NCBI RefSeq assembly: GCF_900096945.1
Contig: NZ_FMKA01000005.1
Location: 62,001 to 126,000 of the forward strand
Direction of reading: 5' to 3'
DNA from: Anaerobium acetethylicum
GTDB lineage: Bacteria; Bacillota; Clostridia; Lachnospirales; Lachnospiraceae
Length of the DNA: 64,000 nt
Part shown: piece after piece, positions 16,783 to 25,961 of the stretch
Layout: each line of letters starts with the position of its first letter
How positions within the stretch are numbered: the stretch's first letter is position 1
The notes under the pieces: generated by a model
Seen by the model: only the letters and a program-made list of their open reading frames with translations
Database searches by the model: none
What the model was told of the DNA's origin: nothing
Position numbers and translations under genes: made by a program

Positions 16783-17643
16783 TTAGGTCCTTTTATCCGG
16801 TATCTTGTTCTCGGTGCGCCATTGTCTGGGGGAAATGCCGTATATCTTTTTGAAGGCGCGGGAAAAATGAAGCTGGTTGGGATATCCCATGGCATTGCTG
16901 ATGTCGCCCACGGAAAGTTCGGTCATTTTCAGAAGCTGGGCAGCCTTCATCATCCTGTAGGTTATCAGGAATTCCTGGGGACTTTTTCCTACGGCATCAC
17001 GGAAAATTTTACCGAAATAGCTCCTGTTCAGATTGCAGAAATTCGCAATATCCTCGACAGTGATATCGTTCTGGAAATTCTGCTCGATGAAGGAAAGGGC
17101 CTCGCGGATGTAGAAATCGCGCATGCTTCCCCCTTTGATAATCTTTCTGCTGGCAGAGGACTGAGTAAGATAATCAATCATAAGGTAGAGATGCCCGATC
17201 AGATTGAAGGGGGAAGCGTCGGCGTGTCTGGCGATGTAAAGGATCTCTTCCAACAACAGCGCACTGATATCCTTCGCATTTGAACGGTATATGGGGGAGT
17301 CCATGGACAGGCCGGACAGCTCAAGAACTTCTTTCGCTTTGAGCCCGTCAAATTCGACCCAGGCGTATTCCCACGGGTGGTCTTCATCGGCAGAGTAGGT
17401 GTTGATCTGTTTTGGACAGATCAGGAAGCCTTGTCCGCTTTTTATATGGTAGGTGTGGGTTACGCCTTCGGAATTCGTAGACTGCAGGGTTCCGGCGCCT
17501 GAAATTATATAATGGAACAGATAATGGTTTCTTGCAAACGGTCCATAGGAATGCAGCGGCTCGCATGCTTCCCAGCCGAACTGATACAGGCTCAGATCGA
17601 CAAACCGTTCGTTTGGAAATATTGAAAAAAGTGCATCACTCAT
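16783..17643 (-). CDS. AraC family regulator of the alpha-galactoside operon
   Basis: A 286-residue activator type. It has an N-terminal cupin sugar-sensing domain (about 20-150, 'HYLFHYIISGAG') and two C-terminal helix-turn-helix motifs (about 185-280, 'LNRSYFGKIFRDAVGKSPQEFL' region and 'GYPNQLHFSRAFKKIYGISP' region) typical of AraC/XylS. ATG at 17643 follows 'ggagg'. It is transcribed away from the ABC/GH36 operon, the usual arrangement for MsmR/RafR-like regulators, so it probably activates that operon. Confidence 0.9.
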   Translation of the reverse strand: MSDALFSIFPNERFVDLSLYQFGWEACEPLHSYGPFARNHYLFHYIISGAGTLQSTNSEGVTHTYHIKSGQGFLICPKQINTYSADEDHPWEYAWVEFDGLKAKEVLELSGLSMDSPIYRSNAKDISALLLEEILYIARHADASPFNLIGHLYLMIDYLTQSSASRKIIKGGSMRDFYIREALSFIEQNFQNDITVEDIANFCNLNRSYFGKIFRDAVGKSPQEFLITYRMMKAAQLLKMTELSVGDISNAMGYPNQLHFSRAFKKIYGISPRQWRTENKIPDKRT

Positions 17644-17920
17644 AAGTTGCCTCCGGTCTTTTTCTTGATTATATGCCAAAATGCTAGCACACTTCAATAG
17701 TAAAACAGAAAAATAGCATTAAGGTATATTTTTGCTTCTATGTATTCATTTATTTTAAGTGTTGCAAGTGGTATTATTTCTTTAACAAGTAAGTGATGCT
17801 TGGAAGAGACAAAGGGAGAGCATAGTAACCGGCCGGTTATATATGGGAAAAGGAAAAGTGGAAAAGAAACGTATTTTGACATAAAAATGTCGAAATGCAC
17901 AAGCTATGGAGGGAAAAAAG

Positions 17921-19237
17921 ATGATCAAATTATTGAAAAAAGGTATGACAACTGTTTTATGTGCAGCAATCCTGCTGACATCTGCAGCGGGGTTAAGCGG
18001 ATGCGGATCGTCGGATGGAAAGGATGCTGGCGGAAAGAAAGAGCTTACCTTCCAGATTTGGGATGTTGCCCAGAAAGAAGGCATGGAAGCTTTAGCGTCA
18101 GCTTATACGGAAGAAAATCCTGATGTGACAATCGAAGTACAGGTTACAAGCTGGGACGAGTATTGGACGAAGCTTGAAGCTGCGGCAGAAGGAAACCAGT
18201 TGCCGGACATCTTCTGGATGCATACAAATGAGCTCCTGAAATATGCTGACAACGGAATTTTAGCAGATGTGACGGACTTATATGACGACGAAAGCAAAAC
18301 ATACTATGAAGATAAATTTTCAGATGTATCAATTGACAATACAAAGGGTTCGGACGGAAACATGTACGGCGTTCCAAAAGACAAAGATACTATAGGACTT
18401 GTATATAACAAAGAGATGTTCGATGCAGCAGGAGTTGCATATCCGGATGAAAACTGGACCTGGGATGATCTGGTGGCAGCATCTGAAAAAATCAATGCAG
18501 CAACAGGAAAATACGGATACATGGCATATGCCGACGACCAGATCGGATACTGGAATTTCGTATACCAGGCAGGAGGCTACATCCTGAATGAAGACAAGAC
18601 AGAAGGCGGATTTACAAATCCTGCTACAGTAAAAGCAATGGAATTCTATATCGGACTTCAGCAGAACGAATGGTGTCCTGATCAGAACTATTTTGCAGAA
18701 ACAAGCCCTGGAACTGCATTCTTTTCAGAACAGGGAGCGATGTATTACGAAGGATGCTGGAACCTGAAATCCCTGATGGAAAACAATCCTGAAATGGTTG
18801 GAAAATGGGATGTTGCAGTACTTCCAAAATGTCCTGATCCTGTAAGCGGAGACGGAAGGGCTTCTATTTCCAACGGTTTATGCTATGCAACTGCAGCAAA
18901 AGGTGAAAACCTTGAAACAGCTAAAGATTTCCTTAAATTCTTAGGTTCTGAAGAAGGACAGAAGATACAGGGCGAATCAGGCGCGGCAATTCCGGCATAT
19001 ATTGGACTGGAAGACACCTGGGTCAAAGTGTTCGATGCATTCGATTACAAACTTGCCGTTCAGAAATATATTGATATGTTCGAATATGGCATTCAGAGCG
19101 TAAACAGCGCATCAAGACCTGTATGGAAATCAAAAGTAAGCGATGAGCTATTGAAAATATATTCCGGCGAAAGCACGATCGATGAAGGTCTGCAGAATAT
19201 GCAGGATGCTGTTGATCAGGCGATTGCAGCCGAATAA
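17921..19237 (+). CDS. ABC transporter sugar-binding lipoprotein
   Basis: Extracellular solute-binding protein of family 1 (MsmE/MalE type), 438 residues. The N-terminus is a lipoprotein signal: a basic start, a hydrophobic stretch and the lipobox 'LSGC' near residue 27. ATG at 17921 is chosen because 'ggaggg' lies just upstream of it; the ATG at 17906 overlaps that site. It precedes two permease genes and an alpha-galactosidase, so its ligand is likely an alpha-galactoside such as melibiose or raffinose (inference). Confidence 0.9.
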   Translation: MIKLLKKGMTTVLCAAILLTSAAGLSGCGSSDGKDAGGKKELTFQIWDVAQKEGMEALASAYTEENPDVTIEVQVTSWDEYWTKLEAAAEGNQLPDIFWMHTNELLKYADNGILADVTDLYDDESKTYYEDKFSDVSIDNTKGSDGNMYGVPKDKDTIGLVYNKEMFDAAGVAYPDENWTWDDLVAASEKINAATGKYGYMAYADDQIGYWNFVYQAGGYILNEDKTEGGFTNPATVKAMEFYIGLQQNEWCPDQNYFAETSPGTAFFSEQGAMYYEGCWNLKSLMENNPEMVGKWDVAVLPKCPDPVSGDGRASISNGLCYATAAKGENLETAKDFLKFLGSEEGQKIQGESGAAIPAYIGLEDTWVKVFDAFDYKLAVQKYIDMFEYGIQSVNSASRPVWKSKVSDELLKIYSGESTIDEGLQNMQDAVDQAIAAE

Positions 19238-19263
19238 TATCCCTGAAGGGGAGGAAAAAACAA

Positions 19264-20151
19264 ATGGGAAAGAATAAAACAAAAAGGCTTAACTCAGAGG
19301 GTTTCTGGGGCTATCTAATGATAGCCCCTACAATCCTGGGATTGATGATGCTGAATATATATCCTTTTATTAAAACAGTTATCCTGAGCTTTTCATCAAC
19401 AAAAGCGTTTGGACAGTATGAGTTTTCGGGTATCAGCAATTATAAGGAAATGCTGGGAAATGCAGAGTTCTGGAAAGCAACATGGAATTCTATTTATTTC
19501 TGCATACTCACTGTTCCGGTTGGGGTTTTTATATCCCTTCTTGTAGCGGTGTTCCTGAATGAGAAGATAAAAGGCAGAGTGATATTCAGGGCAATCTACT
19601 TTCTTCCGATGGTTGTTGCGCCGGCTGCAGTTGCAATGGTATGGAAATGGATGTTCAACACGGAATACGGAATCATCAACGAAGTGTTCGGAATTCACGT
19701 GAACTGGCTGACAAATCCATCCATAGTCCTTGGCACCTGTGCGATAGTGGCTATATGGAGTGCGATTGGCTACGATGCAGTCCTCCTTTTATCAGGCATC
19801 CAGAATATATCAGGAAGCTATTATGAAGCAGCCAGCCTTGACGGAGCAGGAAAAATCAAGCAGTTCATCCATATAACGCTGCCTATGGTATCGCCTACGA
19901 TCTTTGTTGTGGTGATTATGAGGCTTATGGCTTCGCTTAAAGTATATGATCTGATCTATATGATGGTAGAGCAGTCGAATCCGTCACTGACGAGCGCACA
20001 GTCGCTTATGTATCTGTTCTACAGGGAATCCTTCGTGGCAGGAGACAAAGGGTATGCTTCTGCAATTGTTGTCTGGACCGTGCTTCTGATCGGATTTGTA
20101 ACTGCTATTCAGTTCTGGGGACAGAAAAAATGGGTTCATTATGATGTATAG
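19264..20151 (+). CDS. ABC sugar transporter permease (MalF/MsmF type)
   Basis: A 295-residue inner-membrane permease with six predicted helices. The cytoplasmic EAA loop that contacts the ATPase is present as 'EAASLDGAGKIKQF'. It is the first of a permease pair, 26 bases after the binding protein with a 'ggggagg' site. No ATPase gene is in the cluster, so a shared MsmK-like ATPase elsewhere must power it. Confidence 0.92.
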   Translation: MGKNKTKRLNSEGFWGYLMIAPTILGLMMLNIYPFIKTVILSFSSTKAFGQYEFSGISNYKEMLGNAEFWKATWNSIYFCILTVPVGVFISLLVAVFLNEKIKGRVIFRAIYFLPMVVAPAAVAMVWKWMFNTEYGIINEVFGIHVNWLTNPSIVLGTCAIVAIWSAIGYDAVLLLSGIQNISGSYYEAASLDGAGKIKQFIHITLPMVSPTIFVVVIMRLMASLKVYDLIYMMVEQSNPSLTSAQSLMYLFYRESFVAGDKGYASAIVVWTVLLIGFVTAIQFWGQKKWVHYDV

Positions 20152-20165
20152 GAAGGGGATTTCAA

Positions 20166-21011
20166 ATGAGAACTAAAACCGGATCGCTGGAAATGAATAA
20201 AAAAACATATAATGCAGTCGTCTATCTGCTGCTGGGAGCAGGGGCTTTCCTGATGATCTTTCCGTTCGCATGGATGTTCCTGACCAGCTTCAAGACAGTG
20301 TCTGAGAGTATGCAGATACCCCCGAGGATACTGCCGGTAGAATGGATCAGGGACAATTACCAGAAGGCCCTGAACAGCCTGCCCTTCGTGAACCTTTATA
20401 AAAACACCGTGCTTCTGATCTTCTTCAGGGTAGCATGTGCAATCTTGTTTTCTTCGACTGCAGGCTACGCATTTGCAAAACTGAAATTTAAAGGAAAGAA
20501 TCTTCTGTTCGGAATCGTGCTTGTACAGATGATGCTTCCATCCCAGATTTTCATCATACCCCAGTATCAGATGCTGGCTAATCTGGGACTTACCAATACC
20601 GTGTTTGCACTTGTATTTCCAGGCCTTGTAAGCGCATTCGGAACATTCTTCCTGAGGCAGTCGTATATGGGGATTCCGGATGAAATCGGAGAAGCTTCGT
20701 ATCTGGATGGATGCAATAAATGGCAGACATTTTATCAGGTCATGATGCCCCTGACGAAAGCGTCAATGGCAGCACTGGCAATATTCACAGCAGTTTTTGC
20801 ATATGCGGATCTTATGTGGCCGCTTATTGTAAATACGGACCTGAAAATGATGACCCTGTCCGCAGGGCTCTCGACCTTAAAGGGACAGTTCACAACCAAT
20901 TACCCCGTTCTTATGGCGGGATCCCTTATGGCGATGATTCCAATGGTAATCCTGTATCTGTTCTTCCAGAAACAGTTTATAGAAGGAATTGCCATGTCAG
21001 GTGGAAAATAG
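20166..21011 (+). CDS. ABC sugar transporter permease (MalG/MsmG type)
   Basis: Second permease, 281 residues, with six predicted helices and EAA loop 'EASYLDGCNKWQTF'. It lies 14 bases after its partner. The C-terminus '...FIEGIAMSGGK' is the usual MalG-type ending. Confidence 0.92.
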   Translation: MRTKTGSLEMNKKTYNAVVYLLLGAGAFLMIFPFAWMFLTSFKTVSESMQIPPRILPVEWIRDNYQKALNSLPFVNLYKNTVLLIFFRVACAILFSSTAGYAFAKLKFKGKNLLFGIVLVQMMLPSQIFIIPQYQMLANLGLTNTVFALVFPGLVSAFGTFFLRQSYMGIPDEIGEASYLDGCNKWQTFYQVMMPLTKASMAALAIFTAVFAYADLMWPLIVNTDLKMMTLSAGLSTLKGQFTTNYPVLMAGSLMAMIPMVILYLFFQKQFIEGIAMSGGK

Positions 21012-21105
21012 AGAAGCGGCAGCTTCCATCCGGTAGGATGGAGCAGACGCGAAAATTTGCAAAAGGCATGCGGAGCGCATGCCGGAAAAAGAAAGGGCAT
21101 TCGAT

Positions 21106-23295
21106 ATGGCAATTAGATATAACGAGGAGAAACAGGTATTTTCACTCCATACAAAGAATACTACTTATCAGATGTGCGTAGGGAAGTACGGATTCCTTCT
21201 GCATCTGTATTATGGAAAACGGACAGAAGGGAGCATGGATTATCTGCTCACCTATGCCGACAGAGGCTTTTCGGGAAATCCTTATGATGCCGGAACGGAC
21301 AGAACTTTTTCAATGGATGCGCTTTTGCAGGAATTCCCGACTCAGGGCAATGGCGATTTCCGTACAGCCTGCCTGGTTGTGAAGAACAGCGATGGCACAT
21401 ACAGCTGTGACCTGAGATATAAAGAACACAGAATTGTGCAGGGAAAATATGCAATCCCTGCTCTGCCGGCTGTTTATGCAGATGAGAACGAGGCGGAAAC
21501 ACTGGAAATCGTTATGGCGGATGTGGTTACTGGAATAGAGGCTACTCTCTGTTACGGTGTTCTTGAAGAACTGGATGTCATAACAAGAAGCGTGAAAATC
21601 GTAAACGGTGGAAAAAACGATGTCAGCCTTGAAAAAGTTCAGTCTGCCTGCCTTGATTTCATGGATGGCGGCTATGATTTCATCCATTTCCACGGAAGAC
21701 ATGGCATGGAGCGCGTTATGCAGAGGACAAAATCCATGCACGGGCTGCAGTCCATAGGCAGCAGGAGAGGCACATCAAGCCATCAGCACAATCCGTTTAT
21801 GATGGTAGCAGCTGAAGCGGCAACGGAAGAAACAGGAGACTGTTATGGATTATCCCTTATGTACAGCGGAAGCTTTAAAGGCGAGGTTGAACTGGATCAG
21901 TACAATCAGACCAGGGTTACAATCGGAATCCAGGATGAGATGTTCTCGTATCCGCTTGCACCCCAGGAGGCGTTCTATGCCCCTGAAGTCATCCTGAGCT
22001 ATTCTGAGGCCGGTTTTGGACGCCTCTCCAGGAATTATCACAATGTAATCAGGTATCATGTCTGCAGAGGCAAATACAAGGATCAGCAGAGGCCGGTCCT
22101 CATAAACAACTGGGAAGCCACCTATTTTGATTTCAATGATGAAAAAATATACAGCATAGCAGAACAGGCGTCGGAACTGGGCGTTGAAATGCTGGTTCTC
22201 GATGATGGCTGGTTTGGAAAACGGGATAATGATTATTCAGGCCTGGGAGACTGGTTCGTTAACGAGAAAAAGATGGGCGGAGAGCTGAAAGGCCTGGTTG
22301 AAAAGATAAATGCGCTGGGCATGAAATTTGGAATCTGGATCGAGCCGGAAATGGTGTCGGAGGACAGTGAACTATACAGGAAACATCCTGACTGGGCTTT
22401 CGTGATTCCGGGACGCAGGCCGGTCAGAGGAAGAAGCCAGCTTGTTCTCGATTTTTCGAGAAAAGAGGTCGTGGACGGAATATTCGGACAAATCTGTGAA
22501 GTGCTTGACGGCGTGAATGTAGAGTATATAAAAATAGATATGAACCGCAGCATTACAGATGTCTATTCGGCAACAGCCGGAGACAAAAACCAGGGCGCAG
22601 TGCTGTACAGATACGTGCTCGGCGTATACGATTTTCTGGAACGTCTTGCTGCCAGGTATCCGGATATGCTCATAGAGGGATGCAGCGGCGGAGGCGGAAG
22701 GTTCGATGCAGGCATGCTATACTATTCCCCGCAGATATGGTGCAGCGATAATACCGATGCCATAGAACGGCTTTATATTCAGCATGGAACTTCTTTCGGA
22801 TATCCTGTTTCATCGGTTGGATCCCATGTTTCAGCAGTTCCGAACCACCAGACAGGACGAAGTACATCCATGAAGACGCGCGGAGTCGTAGCAATGGCAG
22901 GAAGCTTTGGATACGAACTTGACCTGAATAAGATCTCGGAAGAAGAGAAACAGATGGTCAGGGAACAGATAAAAGAATACCATAAATACTGGAATATGAT
23001 CCATAACGGAAATTACTACAGGCTTACAGACCCGGCAGTACACGGAGAAATTGCCGCCTGGGAGTTTGCAGCGGCAGACGCAGGAGAGGCACTGCTGAAT
23101 GTAGTCACGATTGACACCCATTGCAATGCATCCGTACAGTATGTTAAACTAAAGGGACTTGCGCCTGAAAAGGTATACCGCATCGAAGGGGAAGAAGGCA
23201 TTTACAGCGGAGATGCGCTTATGAATGCAGGGATTCCGGTTCCATATATGTCGGATGAATATCAGGCATGGCAGGTGCATTTTATAGAAGCATAG
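21106..23295 (+). CDS. Alpha-galactosidase, glycoside hydrolase family 36
   Basis: Intracellular retaining enzyme that removes terminal alpha-galactose from imported melibiose or raffinose-type sugars. About 729 residues, the usual GH36 length, with no signal peptide. Motifs: 'LDDGWFGKR', 'IWIEPEMV', the nucleophile aspartate in 'KIDMNRS', and the acid/base aspartate in 'CSDNTDAIERL'. ATG at 21106 (MAIRYNEE) has 'gaaaggg' at good spacing; an ATG at 21079 would add nine residues but has its site too close. It follows the ABC permeases, giving import then hydrolysis. Confidence 0.93.
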   Translation: MAIRYNEEKQVFSLHTKNTTYQMCVGKYGFLLHLYYGKRTEGSMDYLLTYADRGFSGNPYDAGTDRTFSMDALLQEFPTQGNGDFRTACLVVKNSDGTYSCDLRYKEHRIVQGKYAIPALPAVYADENEAETLEIVMADVVTGIEATLCYGVLEELDVITRSVKIVNGGKNDVSLEKVQSACLDFMDGGYDFIHFHGRHGMERVMQRTKSMHGLQSIGSRRGTSSHQHNPFMMVAAEAATEETGDCYGLSLMYSGSFKGEVELDQYNQTRVTIGIQDEMFSYPLAPQEAFYAPEVILSYSEAGFGRLSRNYHNVIRYHVCRGKYKDQQRPVLINNWEATYFDFNDEKIYSIAEQASELGVEMLVLDDGWFGKRDNDYSGLGDWFVNEKKMGGELKGLVEKINALGMKFGIWIEPEMVSEDSELYRKHPDWAFVIPGRRPVRGRSQLVLDFSRKEVVDGIFGQICEVLDGVNVEYIKIDMNRSITDVYSATAGDKNQGAVLYRYVLGVYDFLERLAARYPDMLIEGCSGGGGRFDAGMLYYSPQIWCSDNTDAIERLYIQHGTSFGYPVSSVGSHVSAVPNHQTGRSTSMKTRGVVAMAGSFGYELDLNKISEEEKQMVREQIKEYHKYWNMIHNGNYYRLTDPAVHGEIAAWEFAAADAGEALLNVVTIDTHCNASVQYVKLKGLAPEKVYRIEGEEGIYSGDALMNAGIPVPYMSDEYQAWQVHFIEA

Positions 23296-23313
23296 CTGTG
23301 GGAGGCTTAGAGA

Positions 23314-23964
23314 ATGGAAGTTATACGGAACAAAGGGTTGAAAAACGAAAAACTGCTGATCAGCATCATCCTTTATATCATCGGAGTAGTGGTGATGCCC
23401 ATGGGAGTCGTTTTTACAATCAATGCCCATATGGGAGCGGGAGGATATGATGCCCTGAATTTTGCACTGGCGGAAATTCTGGGCATAAAGACATCCTATG
23501 CGATCTATGGAACAGCGCTCATTGCTGTATTCATAGCGGCGGCAGTCAGACGCGGAATGCCCAGGTTCACAACGTTTCTGTCATCCCTTTTTATAGGTGT
23601 TTCAACGGATTTGTGGAAGACTGTCTTTGCTGATGTTCAGGGAACCGGTTTTATAAGCTCAGCGGGGCTCCTCTTTATGGGGATCATCCTGATCGGTTTT
23701 GCAGTGGCTGCCTATATGCTTTCGGGCCTGCCGACGAATCCTACAGATGATCTGATCGTTGCATGCAGGGAAAAGAACATCTCTATAAGAGCGGCAAAGA
23801 TAACGATGGATGTGATTTTCGTGTTGCTTGCCTTTGTTTTGGGCGGTGAAATCGGAGCCGGTACGATTGTGTGCACATGTCTTCTCGGGCCGGTTATTGA
23901 TGCGTTTTATCATTTTATAGGAAAGATAGTTGGCGGGAAACTGACGCTGGCATCGGATGTATAG
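23314..23964 (+). CDS. YczE/YitT-like integral membrane protein
   Basis: A 216-residue protein with about five or six hydrophobic helices. It resembles the YczE/YyaS group by 'GAGGYDALNFALAEILGIK'-type and 'LPTNPTDDLIV' segments. No biochemical role is established for this group. It is 18 bases after the alpha-galactosidase with its own 'gggagg' site, so it is co-transcribed. A role in sugar or metabolite export is only a possibility. Confidence 0.75.
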   Translation: MEVIRNKGLKNEKLLISIILYIIGVVVMPMGVVFTINAHMGAGGYDALNFALAEILGIKTSYAIYGTALIAVFIAAAVRRGMPRFTTFLSSLFIGVSTDLWKTVFADVQGTGFISSAGLLFMGIILIGFAVAAYMLSGLPTNPTDDLIVACREKNISIRAAKITMDVIFVLLAFVLGGEIGAGTIVCTCLLGPVIDAFYHFIGKIVGGKLTLASDV

Positions 23965-24332
23965 CAGCTTAATCAATCAGTATTGAGCTGAAGATGGAGT
24001 ATACGGCAGGACGCCGGACATGATCGACATAAAGCCGATGGTGTCCGGCATCTTTTTTATCTTATTGAAAAGTTCGTCCCATGAGATGAAAAATGCTCCG
24101 CATGGGATGTGCAGCCGGGTTTCGGTTGTTGATTTTGCTCCTGCCAGGCGGTATCTGCATCAGAATCTTGAATACTGTGTATATTGACTTATACCCGGAT
24201 GATGATATAGTAATAGTCAGAGCAACTGTGCAGGCATCCGCCTAAGTGAGAAGTTTTTATGTGGCTTTGCATAAAGACATGTTTTGGAACTGAACACGGT
24301 GGATTTTAAGATGAATGAGATGGAGAGTACGC
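23965..24332. other. Intergenic region with terminator and promoter
   Basis: It contains a hairpin at 24011-24049 ('gccggacat'...'gtgtccggc') followed by 'atctttttta', ending the alpha-galactoside operon. It also contains a promoter for the HAD gene: TTGACT at 24184-24189, 16 bases, TATAGT at 24206-24211. Nothing else is evident. Confidence 0.65.
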
Positions 24333-25142
24333 ATGAAATACAGATTATTAGTTTTGGATCTAGATGGAACTTTGACAAATTCGAAAAAAGTAATATCAGA
24401 ACATACAAGAAAAACGCTTATGAAATTTCAGAAAGCCGGAGGCAGGATTGTACTGGCATCGGGAAGGCCCACATATGGAATCGTGCCGCTGATGGAGGAA
24501 TTGAAGTTGAAGGAATACGGCGGTTTCATGCTGTCGTTCAATGGCGGAATGATCATAGAGTGCGCTACTGGGAAAACCATTTACCAGGATCAGCTTCCGC
24601 AGGAAATGCCCGCACTTCTGAGTAGGCTGGCAAAAGAAAATGATGCGGATATCCTTACATACCAGAATGAGTTCATCATTACGGAGAATGGCGGAGATGT
24701 TTATATTCAGAAAGAAGTGGCCATCAATAAGATGCAGGTAAGGGAAGTGGAGGCATTTGGGGAATATGTCGTTTTCCCGGTGACAAAATGTCTGATGGTC
24801 GGAGAGGGAAACCATATGGCTGAAGTTGAGGAAATCATGAAAGCCCAGGTGGGAGACCGCATCAATGTATTCCGGTCGGAACCGTACTTTCTGGAGCTGA
24901 TGCCTCAGAATGTGGATAAAGCAGCTTCTTTGGAAAAACTTATAAAGCATCTGGATATGAGAAGAGAAGAAGTGATGGCATGTGGTGATGGATTCAACGA
25001 TAAAACAATGATCGCATTCGCTGGACTTGGCGTGGCAATGGAAAATGCCCAGAAGAGCGTCAAGAAGATTGCTGACTTTGTTGCACCTTCAAATGACGAT
25101 GACGGTGTTGCATATGCTGTAAATAAATTTTGTATGGAATAA
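24333..25142 (+). CDS. HAD superfamily Cof-type sugar-phosphate phosphatase
   Basis: A 269-residue phosphatase of HAD subfamily IIB. The catalytic motif is 'LDLDGTLTNS' at the N-terminus, and the C-terminal metal motif is 'GDGFNDKTMI'. The cap domain between them is the C2B type. ATG at 24333 (MKYRLLVL) is preceded by 'ggagag'. Members dephosphorylate sugar phosphates or cofactors with broad specificity; the substrate here is unknown. A second member is at 38423-39250. Confidence 0.9.
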   Translation: MKYRLLVLDLDGTLTNSKKVISEHTRKTLMKFQKAGGRIVLASGRPTYGIVPLMEELKLKEYGGFMLSFNGGMIIECATGKTIYQDQLPQEMPALLSRLAKENDADILTYQNEFIITENGGDVYIQKEVAINKMQVREVEAFGEYVVFPVTKCLMVGEGNHMAEVEEIMKAQVGDRINVFRSEPYFLELMPQNVDKAASLEKLIKHLDMRREEVMACGDGFNDKTMIAFAGLGVAMENAQKSVKKIADFVAPSNDDDGVAYAVNKFCME

Positions 25143-25212
25143 AAATGCCAGGAGCTTTTCATAAGACAACTCTTTTTGTGGAATAAAGGCACCAGGTGCC
25201 ATATATAGAATA

Positions 25213-25268
25213 AAAAAGGCTGTTGCCGCACTGACGATGAATCGTAGTGTGTCGGCAGCCTCTTTTTG
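25213..25268 (+). terminator. Terminator of the HAD gene
   Basis: A long stem 'aggctgttgccgcact'/'agtgtgtcggcagcct' (two mismatches) with T run. Just upstream is the 13-base palindrome 'ggcaccaggtgcc' (25189-25201). Confidence 0.8.
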
Positions 25269-25285
25269 TATCATAAGAAAGTTTG

Positions 25286-25350
25286 TGGCTGTTAACATGG
25301 TGAACAGTAAGACGCTGCGTGATACACAGAAATGGTATTGCATAATGGCT
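25286..25350 (+). repeat. Repeat family B, copy 1
   Basis: Shares about 60 bases with 53048-53117: 'gtgaacagtaa', 'acgctgcg', 'gat.cacagaaatggt'. The first hairpin is imperfect here ('ctgttaac'/'gtgaacag') and the second is decayed. Its right part supplies the -35 box of the lemA promoter. Confidence 0.7.
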
Positions 25351-25366
25351 AATGAAACCATATAAT
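25338..25366 (+). promoter_or_regulatory. Promoter of the lemA gene, partly inside a repeat
   Basis: TTGCAT at 25338-25343 and TATAAT at 25361-25366, spacer 17. The -35 box lies in repeat B copy 1. The start of lemA is 34 bases after the -10 box. Confidence 0.65.
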
Positions 25367-25399
25367 GACAGTAATGGATTAGAAAGGGAGGTATGAAAC

Positions 25400-25948
25400 A
25401 TGGAAATATATTTTGTGATTGGTGCTCTGGTATTGCTTGCAGCATATGTGCTGCTATCCTACAACGGCCTGGTAAATGCAAGAAATACCGTTGAGGAGGC
25501 GTTTTCGACAATGGATGTCTATCTGAAAAAGAGGTGGGATCTTATTCCGAACATTGTAGAAACGGTAAAAGGATATGCAAAGCACGAGCAGGATACATTG
25601 GAAAACGTAGTAAAGCTGAGGAACAGCGCATACGACAGAATGTCACAGGACGATAAAATTGCTGTAGACAGCCAGATGACGGGTGCCCTGTCAAAACTGA
25701 TGGCAATATCGGAAAGCTATCCTGATCTTAAGGCAAACCAGAATTTTCTGGATTTGAGCGCACAGCTTGCCAGGGTCGAAGAAGATATCGCGAACTCAAG
25801 AAAATACTATAACGCGGTAGTAAGGAATTTCAACAACAAGGTCCAGATGTTCCCGAGCAATATGATTTCAGCCGTATTCGGTTTTAAGGCAGCGAAGATG
25901 TTTGAAGCTGCTGAAAGTGAAAAAGAAAACGTACAAGTCAGGTTCTAG
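25400..25948 (+). CDS. lemA: LemA family protein
   Basis: A 182-residue membrane-anchored protein: one N-terminal helix (about residues 3-22), then the long helical LemA domain beginning 'YNGLVNARNTVEEAF' with 'KRWDLIPNIVETVKGYAKHE'. Function is not settled; family members often pair with a DUF2207 or TPM-domain membrane protein, as here. A strong 'gggagg' site precedes the ATG, and the next gene starts 13 bases after the stop. Confidence 0.93.
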   Translation: MEIYFVIGALVLLAAYVLLSYNGLVNARNTVEEAFSTMDVYLKKRWDLIPNIVETVKGYAKHEQDTLENVVKLRNSAYDRMSQDDKIAVDSQMTGALSKLMAISESYPDLKANQNFLDLSAQLARVEEDIANSRKYYNAVVRNFNNKVQMFPSNMISAVFGFKAAKMFEAAESEKENVQVRF

Positions 25949-25961
25949 ACAGGAGAAGGGA

